A stretch of 64,000 nucleotides of DNA from Alphaproteobacteria bacterium (GCA_028284945.1 JANQQJ010000023.1:124001-188000); one strand, 5' to 3'. Counted from the stretch's first letter, positions 1 to 11,244 are shown. Notes: generated by a model from the sequence alone, not told the origin. A program made the numbers and translations.

Positions 1-294
1 GGCACGTTTGTCGGTCAGATCGCGCCACACGACATCGACGAGGGCACCTTCGATCAGGACCTGGAACACGTCGCCTGCGTGGCCGACGTCGTACATCCAG
101 CCCATCAGATTCTGTTCGAGAACGATAACCTGCAAAAGGCCCTATCGATCATGGACGTCACGCATGAGGACCATATTCCGGTCCTCGATAATCCCGAGAC
201 ACGAAAGATCGTCGGCATTCTGCACCACCGCGACGCCCTGGCCGCCTATAACCGCGCCCTGCTGGACGAACGCCGTGAAGAACACGGCGATTAA
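1..294 (+). CDS. ClC-family chloride channel/antiporter, C-terminal CBS domain (5' partial)
   Basis: The reading frame is open from base 1 to a TAA at 292-294, so only the last 97 residues are present. They contain a CBS-domain half: 'HIPVLDNPETRKIVGIL' is the usual second strand and helix of a CBS motif. The tail 'DALAAYNRALLDE' resembles the ending common in bacterial ClC chloride channels with cytoplasmic CBS pairs. In such proteins the CBS pair sits behind about 10 membrane helices and senses adenine nucleotides or ionic strength. The membrane part lies outside the window, so the ClC assignment rests on the tail motif alone and another CBS protein is possible. The stop overlaps the stop of the convergent gene at 291 by four bases. 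Confidence 0.7.
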   Translation, partial: GTFVGQIAPHDIDEGTFDQDLEHVACVADVVHPAHQILFENDNLQKALSIMDVTHEDHIPVLDNPETRKIVGILHHRDALAAYNRALLDERREEHGD

Positions 295-818
295 TTGATC
301 TCGATCACGACCTTGTCTTTGTCGTTGCCACTTGTGCGACGCGTACGATTGCCGTTGTCATTGTCTGTGGCTTCAACAATGCCCCAGATTGCGCCCCCGA
401 CCAGAAGAACGACTAGCCCGATGCACAGCAGGTAGCAGCTCATCTCCTCACGTTCCCCGTCGGCATTGTAACGGGGCATGAACATCGACTCGCCATGGTC
501 GTAGCGATAAGCATCAAGCCCGCCGAGATTGACGCGGAGCTGTTCGCCCATATCCCATTGAAGGCCGGTCAACGAGGCGGCCCGATAAACCCGGTCATCG
601 GCCAGAACACCAACACCATGCTGGGATCCAGCTTCAACAGCCAGACGGAATTGCGGACCGCGTTCATCGCGCTTGGTCTCACCAAATTTCAGCGAAAACC
701 CTGCTTTGATACTAACCCCCTCAAAGGGCTGGCCGAACCGAAAGTCCTGCGCAACAGCGTAAGACGAAGACAGTGCAATCGCGGCCGAACACAGAACAGC
801 CAAGACATGCTTGATCAT
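291..818 (-). CDS. Exported protein of unknown function with C-terminal membrane helix
   Basis: This 175-residue protein was not recognised. Residues 1-23 form a signal peptide (charged start, hydrophobic core, AVAQ cleavage region). The middle, roughly residues 25-120, is rich in alternating hydrophobic and polar residues with 'FSLKFGETK' and 'LRVNLGGLDAYRY', compatible with beta strands. A hydrophobic segment around residues 128-150 (LLCIGLVVLLVGGAIWGIV) looks like a membrane helix. The tail is hydrophilic and rich in N, D, R and K. A strong GAGGAGG-type ribosome site lies about 7 bases before the ATG. It stands alone, divergent from uvrD and convergent with the CBS gene. The topology suggests a periplasmic domain anchored by its C-terminus. 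Confidence 0.6.
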   Translation of the reverse strand: MIKHVLAVLCSAAIALSSSYAVAQDFRFGQPFEGVSIKAGFSLKFGETKRDERGPQFRLAVEAGSQHGVGVLADDRVYRAASLTGLQWDMGEQLRVNLGGLDAYRYDHGESMFMPRYNADGEREEMSCYLLCIGLVVLLVGGAIWGIVEATDNDNGNRTRRTSGNDKDKVVIEIN

Positions 819-831
819 GATATCCCCTCCT

Positions 832-846
832 CGACGATTTTCGTCG
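832..846. repeat. Short perfect inverted repeat between divergent genes
   Basis: CGACGA (832-837) and TCGTCG (841-846) flank a TTT loop. It lies just upstream of the ribosome site of the 175-residue gene and about 65 bases before uvrD. It could be an operator or a small hairpin in either leader. There is no other evidence for a role. Confidence 0.35.
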
Positions 847-909
847 TTTAACGCCCTCTACGGTAATACGACTGGTGTGAAGAACGCCACCATGTTGTAG
901 AAGGAGAAG

Positions 910-3183
910 ATGTCCGACCCTTTCGATCTCAACGCTATTTCTGACGTTCAACAGGCGGCCGCGCCTCAGGAAGCGCCCTATTTGACAAGCCTCAACCCGC
1001 CGCAGCGTGAAGCCGTGACCACACTGGATGGCCCGGTTCTGGTGCTCGCCGGCGCAGGCACAGGCAAGACCCGCGCACTGACGACGCGGCTGGCGCACAT
1101 TCTGCACTCAGGCAAAGCCTGGCCCAGCCAGATGCTGGCCGTCACGTTCACCAACAGGGCCGCCCGCGAGATGCAGAACCGGGTCGCAGAACTTGTGGGA
1201 CAAACGGTCGAAGGGATGCCCTGGCTGGGTACCTTTCATTCTGTCGCGGCGCGCATCTTAAGGCGCCATGCCGAATTGGTCGGCCTGCGCAGCAACTTCA
1301 CAATCCTGGATACGGATGACCAGATCAGGCTGTTGAAACAATTGATCCAGGCCGAGGGCATCGACGACAAACGCTGGCCGCCACGGGTGTTCGCCGGGAT
1401 TGTCGACCGCTGGAAGAACCGCGGCCTGACACCGGACAAAATTCCGGAAGAGGATTCCTATGCTTTTGCCGATGGCCGCGGGGGGTTGCTCTACCGCACC
1501 TATCAAGAGCGCCTGAAGACGTTAAACGCCGCGGATTTCGGCGATCTGCTGATGCACAATCTGACGCTCTTTACCGAGCATCCCGACGTGCTGGCCGAGT
1601 ATCACAAGCGCTTCAAGTACATCCTGGTCGACGAATACCAGGACACCAATGTCGCGCAATATTTGTGGCTGCGGCTGTTGGCGCAGGCGCATCACAACAT
1701 CTGCTGTGTCGGCGATGATGACCAGAGCATCTATGGCTGGCGCGGTGCGGAAGTCGGCAACATTCTGCGCTTTGAAGAAGACTTTCCCGGCGCCAAGGTG
1801 ATACGGCTGGAGCAGAATTACCGCTCGACGCCGCATATTCTGGGCGCGGCCTCCGGCCTGATCAGTGCAAACCAAAGCCGGCTGGGCAAGACGCTCTGGA
1901 CCGACGCCAATGGGGGCGACAAGGTTCAGGTGCTGGGCGTCTGGGACGGCGAGGAAGAAGCCCGTTCGATCGGCGAGAGCATTGAGAACCTGCACAGGCA
2001 GGAAACGCTCTACAACAATATGGCGGTACTGGTCCGCGCCAGCTTCCAGACCCGTGAATTCGAAGAGCGGTTTATGACAATCGGCGTGCCTTATCGGGTC
2101 GTCGGCGGTCTGAAATTCTATGAACGCCAGGAAATCCGCGACGCCATCGCCTATTTGCGCGTGGTTCAACAACCGGATGACGATCTGGCGTTTGAACGTA
2201 TCGTCAATGTCCCCAAGCGCGGGTTGGGCGATGCAGCCATGCGCGCGCTGCACTCTGTACAGCAGTCGCAACAGGTCCCACTGCTTATTGCCGCGAAAAT
2301 GCTGGCTGAGAGCGAAGACCTTCGGCCAAAGGCCCGCACCGCGCTGGCTGAGCTGACCGAGAACTTCGACCGGTGGCGTAAGATGCTCGACACCATCCCG
2401 CATACGGAGCTGGCGGAATTTGTCCTCGATGAATCCGGCTATACAGAGATGTGGCAGATGGATCGTTCGGTCGAGGCCCCTGGCCGCTTGGACAATTTGC
2501 AGGAATTGATCCGCGCGATGGAGCCGTTCGAAAACATGACCGGCTTTTTGGAGCATGTCAGCCTGGCCACCGACGTCGACGAACTTGCCGATGATGACAA
2601 GGTCAATGTGATGACCCTGCACAGCGCCAAGGGACTCGAATTCAAAGCAGTTTTTCTGCCAGGTTGGGAGGAAGGCCTGTTTCCGCATCAACGCGCCCTC
2701 GATGAAGGCGGCAATGCTTCGTTGGAAGAGGAACGGCGCCTCGCCTATGTGGGCATCACCAGAGCGCGCGAACGCGCCTTTATAAGTGCAGCCGCCAACC
2801 GGCGCGTGTTCGGACAGTGGCAATCATCCCTGCCCTCACGGTTCATCTCGGAATTGCCCGAGGAACACATTGAGCGCGAAGCTGCCCCCGGCCTCTATCA
2901 AGGCAACAGCTTCGATTATCAAGGCTATGCCAGCTACGCCAACGAATATGGCGGCCGCGGTGGTGGACAACGTAATCCATCCGGTGGGCCGATGATCACC
3001 GAACATGCCGACAAGATTTTGGTGCGCCAGGTCGCCCCATCCCACTATGCGGTGGGCGAGCGGGTGTTTCATCAGAAGTTCGGCTATGGCCAGATCGTCG
3101 ACGTTGAAGGCAACAAGCTGGAAATCGAGTTCGACAAGGCCGGGACAAAACGCGTACTGGACTCGTTCGTGGAACCGGCCTGA
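910..3183 (+). CDS. uvrD: ATP-dependent 3'-5' DNA helicase UvrD/PcrA
   Basis: A 757-residue superfamily 1A helicase for nucleotide excision repair, mismatch repair and removal of RecA or stalled RNA polymerase. The motifs are all visible and in order: Walker A GAGTGKT at residues 48-54, motif Ia TFTNRAAREM, motif II DEYQDT at 241-246, motif III GDDDQSIYGWRGA, motif IV QNYRS, motif V VMTLHSAKGLEF and motif VI EEERRLAYVGITRARE. The C-terminus has the small Tudor-like segment typical of PcrA/UvrD (VFHQKFGYGQIVDVEGNKLEIEFD), which binds RNA polymerase in PcrA. A Gly-rich spacer precedes it. The ATG follows AAGGAGAAG. The stop overlaps the prmA start by one base (TGATG), so the two are probably co-transcribed. 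Confidence 0.95.
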   Translation: MSDPFDLNAISDVQQAAAPQEAPYLTSLNPPQREAVTTLDGPVLVLAGAGTGKTRALTTRLAHILHSGKAWPSQMLAVTFTNRAAREMQNRVAELVGQTVEGMPWLGTFHSVAARILRRHAELVGLRSNFTILDTDDQIRLLKQLIQAEGIDDKRWPPRVFAGIVDRWKNRGLTPDKIPEEDSYAFADGRGGLLYRTYQERLKTLNAADFGDLLMHNLTLFTEHPDVLAEYHKRFKYILVDEYQDTNVAQYLWLRLLAQAHHNICCVGDDDQSIYGWRGAEVGNILRFEEDFPGAKVIRLEQNYRSTPHILGAASGLISANQSRLGKTLWTDANGGDKVQVLGVWDGEEEARSIGESIENLHRQETLYNNMAVLVRASFQTREFEERFMTIGVPYRVVGGLKFYERQEIRDAIAYLRVVQQPDDDLAFERIVNVPKRGLGDAAMRALHSVQQSQQVPLLIAAKMLAESEDLRPKARTALAELTENFDRWRKMLDTIPHTELAEFVLDESGYTEMWQMDRSVEAPGRLDNLQELIRAMEPFENMTGFLEHVSLATDVDELADDDKVNVMTLHSAKGLEFKAVFLPGWEEGLFPHQRALDEGGNASLEEERRLAYVGITRARERAFISAAANRRVFGQWQSSLPSRFISELPEEHIEREAAPGLYQGNSFDYQGYASYANEYGGRGGGQRNPSGGPMITEHADKILVRQVAPSHYAVGERVFHQKFGYGQIVDVEGNKLEIEFDKAGTKRVLDSFVEPA

Positions 3184-4049
3184 TGCCAGCCATTCAGGTG
3201 ACCGTCGAGATCGCAAAGGACCAAGTATCGACAATCGAAAGCGTCTTGTTGGCCGCGGCGCCTGAGGATGAACCGCCCGCCCTGTCGAGTTTTGCCGTCG
3301 AGCCGGGTGAAGGCTGGAAGATCGACGCGATATTCGCCGAACCACCGGACCTGAATGCACTAAAAGTGGAACTGGAAGCCGCCGGCGTGCAGAAAGAGAG
3401 CCTGAAGGTTGCCGATGTTCCGCCGGTCGACTGGGTGGCAGAATCCCTAAAACACCATGACGTGGTCCGCGCCGGACGCTTTTACGTCCATGGCAGCCAT
3501 CATGCCGCCCGGCCATGGAGCCGTTACGCGATCCGAATCGACGCGGGCATGGCTTTCGGCACCGGCCAACACGAAACGACCCTGGGATGCCTGCGCGCGC
3601 TCGACTATTTAGCAAAACGCCGAAACATCCAACGCCCGCTGGATCTGGGTTGTGGCACCGGGGTTCTTGCCATCGCCACAGCCAAGTCCTGGCCGTGCAT
3701 CGTAACCGCCAGCGATATCGATCCGGCCTCAACGCAGATTACGCTGGAAAACGCCACGCGCAATGGTGTCGGCCATCGGGTTGACCCCATCACAGCCGTA
3801 GGCCTCGACCACCCGGCGCTCAGAACCCCGCAACGGTTTGATCTGGTCACGGCAAACATTCTCGCGCAGCCGTTGATTGACCTCGCACACGACCTGGTTC
3901 GCGCTCTCGACGATACTGGGACTCTGGTGCTGTCCGGATTCCTAGATCATCAACAGACGCGCGTTTCAGCAGCCTATCGAAACCGCGGCTTGCGGTTGGT
4001 TCAGCGATACCAGATCGGAGACTGGATCACGCTTGTTCTTGCCCGTTAG
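3183..4049 (+). CDS. prmA: Ribosomal protein L11 methyltransferase PrmA
   Basis: A 288-residue SAM-dependent methyltransferase that trimethylates ribosomal protein L11. The N-terminal ~100 residues form the L11-recognition region. FGTGQHETT (residues 125-133) is a PrmA signature, followed by the SAM-binding motif I DLGCGTG at 154-160 and the family's TANILAQPL motif. The length matches the family. Its start overlaps the uvrD stop by one base. The 3' end overlaps the convergent diguanylate cyclase by four bases, with no terminator visible between them. Confidence 0.93.
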   Translation: MPAIQVTVEIAKDQVSTIESVLLAAAPEDEPPALSSFAVEPGEGWKIDAIFAEPPDLNALKVELEAAGVQKESLKVADVPPVDWVAESLKHHDVVRAGRFYVHGSHHAARPWSRYAIRIDAGMAFGTGQHETTLGCLRALDYLAKRRNIQRPLDLGCGTGVLAIATAKSWPCIVTASDIDPASTQITLENATRNGVGHRVDPITAVGLDHPALRTPQRFDLVTANILAQPLIDLAHDLVRALDDTGTLVLSGFLDHQQTRVSAAYRNRGLRLVQRYQIGDWITLVLAR

Positions 4050-5926
4050 ACTTCGACCCGATTTCTTCCCATCGCTTTGGCGCGGTATAGTGCGGCGTCT
4101 GCATCGCTCACGAGCTGCGATGCCATACTCGATCCATCAGGAATCCGTGCGGCCACACCAGAACTGACCGTTACTGTACCAAATTCAGAGTCCTGATGCG
4201 GCTTCCCAGTCGCCTCTACAGCTTTGCGAACCCGCTCAGCGACATGGACTGCACCCTCTTCATCCGTATCGGCCAACAATACTGCCATTTCCTCACCACC
4301 GACCCGTGCAGCAAAATCACGGGGCCGATTGACCGACTGGCGGATAGCTGTGGCTACGGCGGTGAGGGCTTTGTCACCTTCGAGATGACCATATCGATCA
4401 TTGAAGCGCTTGAAGTAATCCACATCAATCATAACGACCGACATGGGTGCTTTTCTGCGCCGATGATCTGCCCAATGACGTTCAAGCTCCTGATTAAACG
4501 CTCTGCGATTTGCCAATTGGGTTAGCTCATCAACCAGCGACATCCGAGCGAGTTTCTCGTTAGCCTCTGCAAGTTCAGCTGTTCGGGTAATGACAGCCTG
4601 TTCAAGTTCCTGAGCATGAAGATCGATGCGGCGGTGCGCCTCTGCAAGTTGCTCACCTCTGACCCTGATCTGATTCATAGCTTTCGCTGACCGTCTGGCC
4701 AGCAAGGCCGCCTGGGTCAGAATAAACGCGAAATATCCAGCTGGCAGCAGCAGCATATCCGCACCGAACAGCTGGATCGTCGCAAGCTGCGGAAACAAGC
4801 TGACCCGAAGGTCGTACAACACCAGAAAAACGAGAAGAAAAATACTGGCCGCAAAAGCTTTTGCCCCCTCGCGGCCACGGAACGCAGCAAACACAATGAG
4901 GCTTGGCACGACGAAAACACCCAGCAAAACCAGCCCCTGGAAAGCGGGAAGAAAGCTCGTGAAATGGTATATTGGAAGAAAAGTAACCATGAGGCCATAA
5001 AGGCAAATAGGCACAACAAACAGTGCGGTGATCACTCGGCCTGCTTCATGAGGAAAGACAAGCCGAATGAACAACCAACTGAACAGATATGTGAAGACCA
5101 TAAATAGGTATTCAATTCGCAACTGTGCACCGAACGGCAATGCATCAAAAACCAGACGCAGATAGGTGTCATTCGTCGTCAGAATTCTACCACCGAGAGA
5201 AACGCAGATAAGCGCGAAAGCAAGGTATGGAAGTTCAGAACGACGCAATGTCCACACCATCAAATGGTATAAGCCGATCATGACAGAAGCGCCGGTAAGG
5301 AAGAGCGCGATTCCCAACCTCAGCTCGCGGCTGCGACGAAGGTCTTCCAACGGCCCAACAGAAATGGAAGGCCAAAGTCCACCGCGGACGTGTTCATAGT
5401 TAGAGACCTGGATAACCACCTGCATCGCATCGGTTGCACGCGGCAGCTCGACAATCTGAGGGAAGTACTGCGGCACATGAGACGCCCGTGTGGTCCCGAC
5501 GGTGCCAACTTCTGATATCAACCGGCCATCAACAAACACGGCATAGGCTGATGAGAGCGTCCAGGTTTCAAGGCCAAGATCTGGTGCACCTGCCGGCGAA
5601 ATGATGTTCAGAGCATAAGTGGCATATCCCGCACCTTTTCTCTCACCTTCGGGTAACGCCTCGTCACCCCAGGCTGCGGGCACGTCTGTCAATAACCCTT
5701 CAGCGTTCTCCGCTGACACACTGTTTCGCAGTTCGAGTGGAAAATACCTCCATTGACCATTGAGCTTAACCGGGCCGCCACGGGCAAAGTCCCATTGGCT
5801 GAGATCGATACTTCCGTCTTCTACTATTGGCGGGCGGGGCGTCTCTGCTTCACATGCACTCAAAAGCAAGATGGTCCCAAACAGACCAAACAGCCCCAAG
5901 ATAGATCGACTCCGACCTGCACCCAT
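4046..5926 (-). CDS. Membrane diguanylate cyclase with 7TM-DISM sensor
   Basis: A 626-residue protein. The N-terminus is a signal sequence with a lipobox-like LLSAC. Residues ~35-190 match the extracellular sensing fold of 7TMR-DISM proteins (IDLSQWDFARGGPVKLNGQWRYFP). About seven membrane helices follow (~200-405), then a coiled-coil linker (~415-455). The C-terminal GGDEF domain carries the active-site variant GGEEM at 543-547 and an inhibitory-site RxxD (RPRD) five residues before it. It therefore probably makes cyclic di-GMP in response to a periplasmic ligand, with product feedback. The fifth signature residue is Met rather than Phe, which is tolerated in many active cyclases. Base composition looks more AT-rich than its neighbours. 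Confidence 0.88.
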   Translation of the reverse strand: MGAGRSRSILGLFGLFGTILLLSACEAETPRPPIVEDGSIDLSQWDFARGGPVKLNGQWRYFPLELRNSVSAENAEGLLTDVPAAWGDEALPEGERKGAGYATYALNIISPAGAPDLGLETWTLSSAYAVFVDGRLISEVGTVGTTRASHVPQYFPQIVELPRATDAMQVVIQVSNYEHVRGGLWPSISVGPLEDLRRSRELRLGIALFLTGASVMIGLYHLMVWTLRRSELPYLAFALICVSLGGRILTTNDTYLRLVFDALPFGAQLRIEYLFMVFTYLFSWLFIRLVFPHEAGRVITALFVVPICLYGLMVTFLPIYHFTSFLPAFQGLVLLGVFVVPSLIVFAAFRGREGAKAFAASIFLLVFLVLYDLRVSLFPQLATIQLFGADMLLLPAGYFAFILTQAALLARRSAKAMNQIRVRGEQLAEAHRRIDLHAQELEQAVITRTAELAEANEKLARMSLVDELTQLANRRAFNQELERHWADHRRRKAPMSVVMIDVDYFKRFNDRYGHLEGDKALTAVATAIRQSVNRPRDFAARVGGEEMAVLLADTDEEGAVHVAERVRKAVEATGKPHQDSEFGTVTVSSGVAARIPDGSSMASQLVSDADAALYRAKAMGRNRVEV

Positions 5927-6196
5927 AATTCAATCGAATAACACGCCCAACAAATGGCGAAGGCAGCCCCAAGGTCATGAACCGCAGAACCAGATCGCCG
6001 ACCCCGCCATCATTTACTGTGTCATAGAATGTCAACAGCGGCAAATCACCGCGATGGACCTAAACACCGCCCAAAGGCAGCGGCCGGGGCCTGGCGCTCC
6101 GGTTCCTAGATTGGAACTGGACCGCCCTAGTTCTGGGGAGAGACTAGTTTGAGTTAGGCCGCCGACCGCGTCGGACGCCCGATCATCCTAAAGTCC
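5927..6196. other. Non-coding stretch between cyclase promoter side and a small gene
   Basis: About 270 bases with no convincing gene. It should hold the promoter of the diguanylate cyclase on its left and the 3' end of the 49-residue gene on its right. Several CTAG tetramers occur at 6107-6148, a word usually rare in proteobacterial DNA. I see no hairpin followed by a T-run. Confidence 0.4.
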
Positions 6197-6346
6197 TTAA
6201 GCGACTTCGGGGTGCGAGGCGTCGCTGGAAAGCGCCTCGTTGTCGTTGGCCACATTGTCGTTGGCGACAGTGCGGGTCACAACGTCGAGGGCCTCCATGA
6301 AGGGATGGTCGTCACGCGTTATGAACGCGATGATTTCGTTCCACAT
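6197..6346 (-). CDS. Small hypothetical protein, 49 residues
   Basis: Not recognised. I set the start at the ATG at 6346 because AAGAGGAG lies 6 bases upstream. Longer in-frame starts lack such a site. The product begins MWNEIIAFITRDDHPFMEAL, then has a tandem VANDN-VANDN repeat encoded by a 15-base duplication, and ends in an acidic tail. It has no membrane helix. It stands alone downstream of ligA, with an AT-rich leader between them. Confidence 0.5.
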   Translation of the reverse strand: MWNEIIAFITRDDHPFMEALDVVTRTVANDNVANDNEALSSDASHPEVA

Positions 6347-6448
6347 GGCATGCTCCTCTTGGGTTAGCGCAGCAGCCCAATGCCGCCGCGCAAGGGGAGA
6401 TATATTGCGCCGCACAAATATCAAAAGGGGCAAGAAAACACGCTCGAC

Positions 6449-6463
6449 ATGCACAAATTGCAT
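6449..6463. repeat. Short inverted repeat in AT-rich leader of the 49-residue gene
   Basis: ATGCA (6449-6453) and TGCAT (6459-6463) flank five bases in the AT-rich spacer 6380-6500, between the ligA stop and the small gene. It may be an operator. No adjacent T-run supports a terminator. Confidence 0.25.
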
Positions 6464-6500
6464 ATCAGTAAAAGTCATAATTGCTTTTTTACATCAGTAG

Positions 6501-8591
<2,091 letters not shown>

Positions 8592-10265
8592 TCAGCCCTC
8601 CACACCGTCCAACAGGCGGTCAGCAGCGGCACGCGCTTCGTCGGTCACTTCTGCCCCGGCCAGCATGCGCGCCACTTCCTCGCGCCGTCCCTCATCGGTC
8701 ACCTCATGAACGCGGGTCAGCGTCGCATCACCCTCCAGCAGCTTGCCGACAACAAAGTGCTGACGGCCCCTCGCTGCAACCTGCGGCGCATGGGTTACCA
8801 CCAATATCTGCGCCTGGGCAGATAGCCGCGCCAGCCTGTCACCGACAGCAGCGGCAACCGCCCCGCCGACACCCTGATCGATTTCATCGAAGACCATGGT
8901 CGGCATGGCATCCGACTGCGCGAGCACCACCTTGAGCGCGAGCGCAAACCGCGCCAGTTCGCCACCTGAGGCGATCTTGTTGAGCGGGCCCATGGGCGCG
9001 CCGGGATTTGTGGCGACCTCAAACCGAACTTCGTCCGCACCGAACGACGACCATCGGTCCCTGGGCAATTCCGCCACAACGGTCTTGAAAACAGCCTTAT
9101 CAAGCTTCAATGGCGGCAGTTCGGCCCCGACGGCGTGATCAAGCTGGTCTGCAGCCTTTTGACGCTCGGCACTTAAAGCCCGTGCGGCCTTAACGAAAGC
9201 CTCCTCTGTTTCGCGAACTTGGCGTTCCAGCACCACAAGTTCTTTGCCGCCGGAATCAAGCGCCTCAAGCTCTTCGGACATCTTTGCGGAAACGGTAGGC
9301 AGGTCTTCAACAGTACAATTGTGCTTCCGCGCGGCAGCCCGCAGCGCGAACAGCCGTTCTTCGGTACTTTCAAGGGCCTGCGGATCAAATTCCAGCGCCC
9401 GCGTTGTCTGCTGCAGCACGCGGGCCGCTTCTTCCGTCTCCGTATAGGCCCGGCCCAATGCTTCAATGGCATCGTCGAGCCGGTCGCCGGCTTTCTCGGC
9501 AACTCTTTCCAGCCGGCGCAACGCGGCCCGCAACTTCGCCTCGGCGCCTTTGTCCGCAGCCACGGAAGACAGAGCTTCGTTGAGTTCAGCGGAGACCTGC
9601 TCGCCATGCATCATCAGCGCCCGGCTGCCAGCCAACTCTTCCTCTTCGCCATGCTGTGGAGCGAGCGCCCGCAATTCGTCCACGGCATGACGCAGAAAAT
9701 CCTCGTCTGCCTGCGCCTTTTCCATCCGCGCCTGCGCATCTTCGTACCGAGCCAGGGCGTCGCGATGCGCCTGCCACGCGGCGGTCGTTGCGGCATTCTG
9801 CTTGTCGAGACCTCCAAAGGCATCGAGCAAAGATCGGTGGGTCGCCGGGTTGAGCAAGCCTTGCTGGCCATGCTGACCGTGGATTTCGACCAGCATATCG
9901 CCCAGTTGCTTCAACAAAGCCACCCCCACAGGCTGATCATTCACGAAGGCCCGACCGCGGCCATCGGCGCCGACCTGCCGCCGGAGGCGCACAACGGGCC
10001 CCTCATCCGAAAGGCCCTGCTCTTCCAACACCGCGTGAAGCGGATGATCATCATCAATGAGGAACTCGGCACTAACGGTGCCGGCCTTCGCACCAGCCCG
10101 GACCAAGCCGCTATCGCCACGGCCACCCAGCACCAGGCCCAGCGAGTCGAGAAGAATGGATTTCCCCGCGCCGGTTTCACCGGTCAGCACGCTCAGGCCG
10201 TTCTGAAATTCCAGGTCGAGCCAGTCGATCAGAACGATGTTTTGGATGGAAAGGGCGGTCAGCAT
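8592..10265 (-). CDS. recN: DNA repair protein RecN (SMC-like ATPase)
   Basis: A 557-residue SMC-related protein for double-strand break repair. It has N-terminal Walker A GETGAGKS (29-36), a long coiled-coil region (~150-360), the ABC-type signature ASGGELARFALALK and Walker B MVFDEIDQGVGG, followed by the H-loop (ILVVTHAPQVAA). Length and order match the family. It sits between bamD and ligA on the same strand, 27 bases from bamD. The recN-ligA pairing is familiar in alphaproteobacteria. Confidence 0.95.
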   Translation of the reverse strand: MLTALSIQNIVLIDWLDLEFQNGLSVLTGETGAGKSILLDSLGLVLGGRGDSGLVRAGAKAGTVSAEFLIDDDHPLHAVLEEQGLSDEGPVVRLRRQVGADGRGRAFVNDQPVGVALLKQLGDMLVEIHGQHGQQGLLNPATHRSLLDAFGGLDKQNAATTAAWQAHRDALARYEDAQARMEKAQADEDFLRHAVDELRALAPQHGEEEELAGSRALMMHGEQVSAELNEALSSVAADKGAEAKLRAALRRLERVAEKAGDRLDDAIEALGRAYTETEEAARVLQQTTRALEFDPQALESTEERLFALRAAARKHNCTVEDLPTVSAKMSEELEALDSGGKELVVLERQVRETEEAFVKAARALSAERQKAADQLDHAVGAELPPLKLDKAVFKTVVAELPRDRWSSFGADEVRFEVATNPGAPMGPLNKIASGGELARFALALKVVLAQSDAMPTMVFDEIDQGVGGAVAAAVGDRLARLSAQAQILVVTHAPQVAARGRQHFVVGKLLEGDATLTRVHEVTDEGRREEVARMLAGAEVTDEARAAADRLLDGVEG

Positions 10266-10292
10266 AGCGGGTCTACTGCCGGTGGCAGGGGA

Positions 10293-11147
10293 TCAGAACC
10301 AGTCGAACCAGCCGCCCGAGTCACGGTCGGCCGTATCCAGCCCGGCAAGACCTTCGCCTTCCATCATGGCATAGCTGAACTTATACCAGTCGCTTTCGGG
10401 GAAATTATATCCAAGAACCGCCGCCGCTTTCTGCGCCTCGGGTTCGACCCCCAATGCAAGATAGGATTCGACCAGCCGATGCAGCGCTTCGGGAACATGG
10501 CTTGTCTGCCCATATTCCTTGATCACCCGCTTAAACCGGTTGATCCCGGCGAGGTATTCTTTCCGCTCAAGGTAGTAGCGGCCAATGGTCATTTCCTTGC
10601 CCGCCAGGTGGTCCTGGGCCAGTTCGATCTTAAGCTGCGCATCCTCGGCATAGTCGGTGCCCGGAAAACGGCGAACCACATCATTCAGACGGTCCAACGC
10701 CTGTTGCGTGGACTTCTGGTCCCGGCCGACGTCGGAGATCTGCTCATAGAACGAAATCGCAACCAGGTAATACGCGTAGGCTGCGTTCCGGTTCCCCGGA
10801 TGCAAGGCGATAAAGCGCTGGCAGGCAAGAATTGCGGCGTCATAGTCGTTCGACAGATAGTGATTATAGGCCGACATCAGCGTGGCGCGCCGCGCCCACA
10901 CCGAATAGGGGTGCTGGCGCTCCACCTCGTCGAACATCACAGCAGCGAACCGGTACTGGCCCGCATCCATGAACTCATGGGCCTTCAGATAGAGCGTTCC
11001 GACGTCCGCTTCGAAGTAGTTGATCTTGTCACCACCACACGCGCCCAGGCCGACCGTAAGCACAACGGCGGCAAGGAAGCGGCGCACGCCCCGGGAGATC
11101 GTCGGGGTCGCGGACATGGTATCGCGGCGCAGATCATCAGCAGTCAC
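10293..11147 (-). CDS. bamD: Outer-membrane assembly lipoprotein BamD
   Basis: BamD is the essential TPR lipoprotein of the BAM complex that inserts beta-barrel proteins. The signal peptide ends in the lipobox LGAC, followed by GG, and five TPR-like helical repeats follow (YLKAHEFMDAGQYRFAAVMFDEVERQHPYSVWA...; AILACQRFIALHPGN). The start is uncertain. I chose the GTG at 11147, which has a GGAGAGAG site 7 bases upstream. An ATG at 11117 gives a more usual signal length but has no ribosome site. A GTG at 11189 is also open. Confidence 0.9.
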   Translation of the reverse strand: MTADDLRRDTMSATPTISRGVRRFLAAVVLTVGLGACGGDKINYFEADVGTLYLKAHEFMDAGQYRFAAVMFDEVERQHPYSVWARRATLMSAYNHYLSNDYDAAILACQRFIALHPGNRNAAYAYYLVAISFYEQISDVGRDQKSTQQALDRLNDVVRRFPGTDYAEDAQLKIELAQDHLAGKEMTIGRYYLERKEYLAGINRFKRVIKEYGQTSHVPEALHRLVESYLALGVEPEAQKAAAVLGYNFPESDWYKFSYAMMEGEGLAGLDTADRDSGGWFDWF

Positions 11148-11214
11148 GGTGGAGCTCTCTCCGGCAATGGCGGCGTGCGGTCGGGTCACGCAGGGCGTGT
11201 CTAAAGTCTCTTAT

Positions 11215-11244
11215 GTTATAGGGAGACCTCTACCCGAAACGCAA
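11215..11244 (-). promoter_or_regulatory. Candidate sigma-70 promoter of bamD-recN-ligA
   Basis: On the minus strand, TTGCGT (11244-11239) and TATAAC (11220-11215) are separated by 18 bases, in the gap between ftsZ and bamD. Transcription would start near 11208, in front of all three bamD start candidates. A CTCTAC/GTAGAG hairpin lies in the spacer region. Confidence 0.4.

Noticed and set aside
1522-2823. 433-codon open frame on the minus strand
   Set aside because: It is entirely inside uvrD, whose helicase motifs are all present on the plus strand.
9219-11204. Long 661-codon open frame on the plus strand
   Set aside because: It lies opposite recN and bamD, both certain genes. It has no ribosome site, no domain and a composition expected of an antisense shadow in GC-rich DNA.
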